The position numbers and the translations under genes were made by a program. Positions 60,102 to 64,000 of a DNA stretch of 64,000 nucleotides are shown here, piece by piece (the stretch's first letter is position 1; every line of letters begins with the position of its first letter). The DNA is from Collybia mongolica. Its lineage: Eukaryota > Basidiomycota > Agaricomycetes > Agaricales > Clitocybaceae. The notes beneath the pieces were generated by a model, which was given only the letters and a program-made list of their open reading frames with translations, ran no database searches and was not told where the DNA came from. The stretch covers positions 6,448,001 to 6,512,000 of the forward strand of contig JAAXNY010000001.1 in the NCBI GenBank assembly GCA_013420905.1, in the 5' to 3' direction.

Positions 60102-60304
60102 CTTTCTTGCAATGCGACGGTTGCAAACATTTTGCTACATGAAAAGACAGTTTCCAGTATATATGAGGGTTTCTTATATAGTTTTTGTTAGGTCCATGAT
60201 CATGACTATTAGAGAAGAAAGATTGTTGTAATAGTTGTTGACTACAGATACGGATAGATAAACATGCCAACCTCAAAGATCCTCAAATCTATTGGGGTCA
60301 AGGG

Positions 60305-62192
60305 TTAGGCAAATTTACTGCATGTATGAGTGGAGAAGACAGACCTCTCAGGCATCAACACTGGCGCCATAAGGCTCCACATATACAAGAGCATACAAAC
60401 CCAACTCGACACAACCCGCATCCACATAGCGACCTCTGATCGGCCAATGTATACATCTGAATCTGGGTCTACAGGCCCTGATATAGGGGTCTTGGAGACA
60501 ATATTCCTAAACGATAAGTAGTGTCAAATTTCTGATAAGACAAGGTGGGCATGCACGAACCAGTCTGTCAAGAGCATTGCAACATACATCGCTGCGATAG
60601 CGAAGATGATGTGGAACCAGGAGTACTGCCAAGATAGATGTTCAGTGCAGAGAAGGGTAAAGACAACTAGACCTACATTGTAACGCGTTCCTGACCGTTC
60701 GTCATCTCGCCCTTCACCAATATCCTCGTCTTCGTCATCTGAATCTTCTTCATCTAAAGCTGAAGCGGGTATGGCACTAAAAGCTAATTTTGAGAAAAAA
60801 GGACAAGCGAAGGGACGAAGACACTTACCCAGCGTTGACAGCAGCGAGAAGAGCTTGGTATCTAGGAGATTCTGTCCTTCCTGGTTGCGTGTTCACGACC
60901 CCTAGTTCGGAATGACCATTCAAATCATCCTCAGGCAACTGTACACGGCTTTTCTTTCCTTTGCCCACCAATGCTCGACTTTGTGTTGCTGCTCGTGTGG
61001 TCGAATAAGCAATTGCCAAGAAGGTAAAGACACCACCAAGAATCATGACAGCCCTGCGTGTGCCCTGGGCTGTGTCACCATTCTTTCGCAGGGGGTTGCA
61101 CGATTGGGACTCATGAGTGTGATTGCTAACTGCAGAAACGATGAGATATGTGCAATAGGCTGCAACCATTCCTGATTGGGCCAAACCAGAGCGAGGATTG
61201 TATTCTTGAACCAATGGGTGCACACACATGATCGTAATCACGATGCAGAGGGCGAGGTTGAAAGAGATGAAGAATCGATTCAAAGTGCAGTCTGAACCCG
61301 CGAAATAGGCGTACAAGAGCCCAGTAAGTGTGATGGTGAATGCATACATGGCCGCAGTTGACCCGATGAGGATCCATTGCCAAAGATTTGATGACGTTGG
61401 CGAGTTCTCCCAGTTCTCAAGACAGGTTTCTGACCAGGAGTGGGCAAAATCGACGAGAAGAACAAGGCCGAGTAGGATGAATATGGTAGCGCCGAGGAGA
61501 GAAACATAGTTTCCCCAGAACATGAAGAAACCATTCGGGATGAAGAAGGAGACTCCAACAAGAACAAACCAAAGGAGTACTTTCGGGCCCCACCACCTTC
61601 ATCGTACGTCAACCTCACTATTCACAAGAAGGGAAAGGATACACACCCGTTCTGGATAGCGGCACGTTTGTCACGAGTATCCTTCACGCCAACGAGGGAA
61701 GTGCTGAGGATAAGATGGAAGAGTGAAAGGGCGAAGCAGATGCGGTGTATCTGAGGGTCGTTAGGTTACCCATCAGTCGCAGGAACAGTCACTCACAGCT
61801 AGGACTCCGTAACATTTCTCCTCTTCACAATCCATCTTGATATAATCGAAGCTCCATTTCTCTATCTGCCTTATAGCCAGGTCTGTTTTCATGACCCATG
61901 CCAATATTGAATTGAGTGAGAAGATTATCTAAATCGGTGAAACTTAGCATGATGGGGAAGACTCCTGTATGGACTACACACCGCGAATCCAACACGAGTT
62001 GCAATTGACGAGTTGCAATTACACGATTTGAAGAACATGGATGCTGCTGCGGGGTGAATACAAGTTCGAATGATATCGCATCGAGAAAGACTTGCCCGCT
62101 GTGGAAGTAAAACAGAATGCTACGCCGGCAAGACATGATGTTAATATGGTTGTTAGCCCGCTGGCTATTGGGAGGGACAATAAGAGACCCAT
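60305..62192 (-). CDS. TMS1: TMS1/serine incorporator (Serinc) family protein
   Basis: Multi-pass membrane protein of the Serinc family. It starts MGLLLSLPIASGLTTILTSC at 62192. A GC-AG intron (62044-62095) joins ACA GCG G to CA TCC, giving STAASMFFKSCNCNSSIATR. Then IIFSLNSILAWVMKTDLAIR and WSFDYIKMDCEEEKCYGVLA follow, next HRICFALSLFHLILSTSLVG and KDTRDKRAAIQNG, then GPKVLLWFVLVGVSFFIPNG and FMFWGNYVSLLGA. The long central exon (61523-60825) holds about five spans. Past two introns come ALDEEDSDDEDEDIGEGRDD, YNYSWFHIIFAIAAMYVAML and, after another, DWNIVSKTPISGPV and SSWVCMLLYMWSLMAPVLMP. The stop I use is 60305-60307; a late splice could give a shorter end. About 10-11 TM helices. Confidence 0.9.
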
Positions 62193-62734
62193 GGCACAAG
62201 TAGTTCACAACGGTTGAGGACGAAAGAGAGTGTAATTGATGCACGTGATGAAGGTATGTCAAGATTTGATGTTCGGAAACATTTATTCCTCTACGAAACG
62301 ACAAATCTATGAAAATATCATTCTACCTATGAGGCTTCCGGGCAAGAATACCTGGTGTGCCGACAAAATCGTTTCTCCGGCCCTTGTTGCACGTTGTCAC
62401 AACACTCGGGATCTGAGAGGAGACCAGCCAGGGAGCGCACAAACTGCGCCAAAAATCGACGCTTCTACAAATGCAGACGCGTGGAATGACAACCAGGTAA
62501 AGTTGCCGTCTTCCCATGGCTGCCTTTTAGCTTCCTTCCATCAGATTTGTTAGTGAAAAATCGAACACGGGGCCCATCACCTGAATCGAGGATTGTATGC
62601 CATATTTTGGAACCTCTCCAAGGTCATGATATTTCCAGGCCTTAGAACTTCAACAAAGAAAAACCAAACTTCTTGATGGTGGAAAAGTGCATAAAACTGA
62701 GGACAGAAGGTCCAGGAGACGCTCGTGTTTGAAT
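62193..62734. promoter_or_regulatory. Divergent promoter region
   Basis: About 540 bp between TMS1 (minus) and the GH79 gene (plus). Open frames here are antisense shadows. No site array recognised. Confidence 0.45.
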
Positions 62735-64000
62735 ATGCTTCCCATCACCCTGGCTTACCTTGTAATATCTGGCAATTTAGTCGTTGGTGTCACAGTTCCC
62801 ATCCCGTTGGCCCCCCCGTCCACCGCACCTCTCGTCGTACCTCCTCTTGTCTCTTTCTCTATCGAACAAGATCGTTGGACAGATTGGGTTGGCACGACAT
62901 CGAGGAACCAGTTCTTCTTCAACACCCTCAACAACTTGAATCAAATATCTGGTGTGCCTCCTCGCGTCCGAATTGGTGCCAACAGCGAAGATCACACCAA
63001 CTTCAACCCAGCTGTCGGGGTCAATCCAAAGCACAGTTTAGAATAGGTTAAAATACTCAACAGGTTGGTTGTAGTTCTCCGAAGCCATTTTCCCTGCGAT
63101 CACCCCCACTGTTCCATACCCGGAAGCAAGTAACATAACTGTCGGGGATAATTATTATGAATCAGCGAAGTTTCTTCCTCCCAGTACGTCCTGTTTCGGT
63201 ACAAGCATTCACTCTCCTAACCATGGGATAGATACTCGCGTAACCTGGGGCTTGAACTTAGGTCAGAATAATATCACCGCGGCGTTCCTCGAAGCCAAGT
63301 CGATCGTCAAAGCTTTCTCTTCCTCTGCGATCAAACATGCCAGAATCGTGCTGGACTCAATTGAAATTGGCAACGAAGCAAATCTTTACCCAAACAATGG
63401 AGCAAGGCCCCAAACGTACACAACAGCTCAATATGTTGAAGAGTGCGTCACCTTTTCCCCTCGACCTCTACTTTACTCATTAAGGTTCATGATCAGGTGG
63501 ACAGCATTTGCGACCAACATTTCCGCGACTATGGGGATTACGGCAAATTCAGCTATGAAATTTTGGGGCGTCGCGTTTGCCGGCGCCGGTTCATCACATT
63601 CCATAACTGGATTCTCCCCACAGGCTGCGATCAATGAGGGCTTACTTTTATCGGAACCCGGATCCGCGATTTCTACGTCCGTATCTCACCCCCTGATATT
63701 GGTATTTTCCCATTAATTTAACATGTCGAACCATAGGATATCTCAGCACCATTACAGCGGATCCTTCTGCACAGGAAGTGAAGGGCTCCTACAGGACTTG
63801 ATGTCAAAACCCACCATTCGAAGCAATCTTTCCGCATATTCCCCTGATATAGCTGCTGTGCGGGAAACTGGCCTTGAGTATGTCTTCGGGGAGACTAATA
63901 GCTACTCGTGTCATGTAAGGACCAACCCTTGCCTAAATCCTCATACTTAACATCCCTTCAGGGTGCACCAGGGGTGAGTAACAGCGCAGGTGCTGCACTG
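62735..64000 (+). CDS. GH79-like glycoside hydrolase (beta-glucuronidase type), 3' partial
   Basis: Secreted glycoside hydrolase running off the right edge. I start at 62735: MLPITLAYLVISGNLVVGVT is a typical signal peptide; an in-frame ATG at 62687 would precede it with a charged stretch. Next are VSFSIEQDRWTDWVGTT, QFFFNTLNNLNQISGVPPRV and RIGANSEDHTNF. After introns come NITVGDNYYESAKFLPPNTR, VTWGLNLGQNNITAAFLEAK and DSIEIGNEANLY, where NE is the expected acid/base site. WTAFATNISATMGI follows, and YVFGETNSYSCH, with GE as the likely nucleophile, precedes GAPGVSNSAGAAL at the window end. Fungal GH79 enzymes cleave glucuronic acid from plant or proteoglycan side chains. The C-terminal beta domain is outside the window. 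Confidence 0.82.

Noticed and set aside
1..64000. Biosynthetic gene cluster, defence island, CRISPR array or provirus
   Set aside because: No backbone enzymes, spaced repeats or phage-like genes; the content is typical eukaryotic housekeeping plus one Copia element.

Overview
The window looks like a gene-dense piece of a basidiomycete nuclear genome, most likely an agaricomycete. The genes are broken by many short GT-AG introns of about 45-75 bases. They encode eukaryotic housekeeping proteins (ribosomal protein S20, Mgm1 dynamin, AP-3 beta, Npr3, Cwc2, Cwh43, serine incorporator), and there is a DUF6533-type membrane protein of the kind expanded in mushroom-forming fungi. All exon joins given here were made by eye from reading frame, splice consensus and remembered family motifs.

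Layout. 1-6.4 kb: 3' end of a GH18 chitinase with two chitin-binding modules, an inositol polyphosphate 5-phosphatase, and a TMEM41-like VTT-domain membrane protein. 6.4-9.2 kb: mostly empty, with one doubtful remnant. 9.2-13.6 kb: a Gln-rich ARID-domain (Swi1/ARID1-like) protein. 15.2-23 kb: a CWC16-family splicing protein divergent from RPS20, a two-TM hypothetical protein, and a Zn2Cys6 regulator. 24.4-31.4 kb: CWH43 facing AP-3 beta. 32.5-37 kb: a J-domain protein, a CobW-type GTPase and an NAD-dependent epimerase. 37-42.6 kb: NPR3, CWC2 and TMA46/ZC3H15. 43.4-50 kb: a four-TM protein with a very Cys-rich tail, a peroxisomal SCP2, MGM1, and a DHDPS/KDG-aldolase-like enzyme. 50-54.5 kb: DUF6533 protein, RAD51D-like ATPase, and an unidentified spliced gene. 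55.1-59.8 kb: a decayed but structurally complete Ty1/Copia retrotransposon. 60.0 kb: an intron-bearing tRNA-Gly(GCC). 60.3-64 kb: TMS1/serinc and the start of a GH79 glycoside hydrolase.

From about 24 kb onward most neighbours alternate as divergent or tightly convergent pairs, so short shared promoters are common. I see no biosynthetic cluster or defence system. The genes look like independent housekeeping functions: membrane and GPI-lipid handling, vesicle sorting, TORC1 nutrient sensing, splicing, chromatin, mitochondrial fusion and cell-wall/carbohydrate enzymes. The least ordinary items are the Cys-rich tail (44.1-44.3 kb), the twin chitin-binding modules with matching 12-nt micro-exons (0.6-1.4 kb), two GC-AG introns, and the Copia element 192 bp upstream of a tRNA gene.
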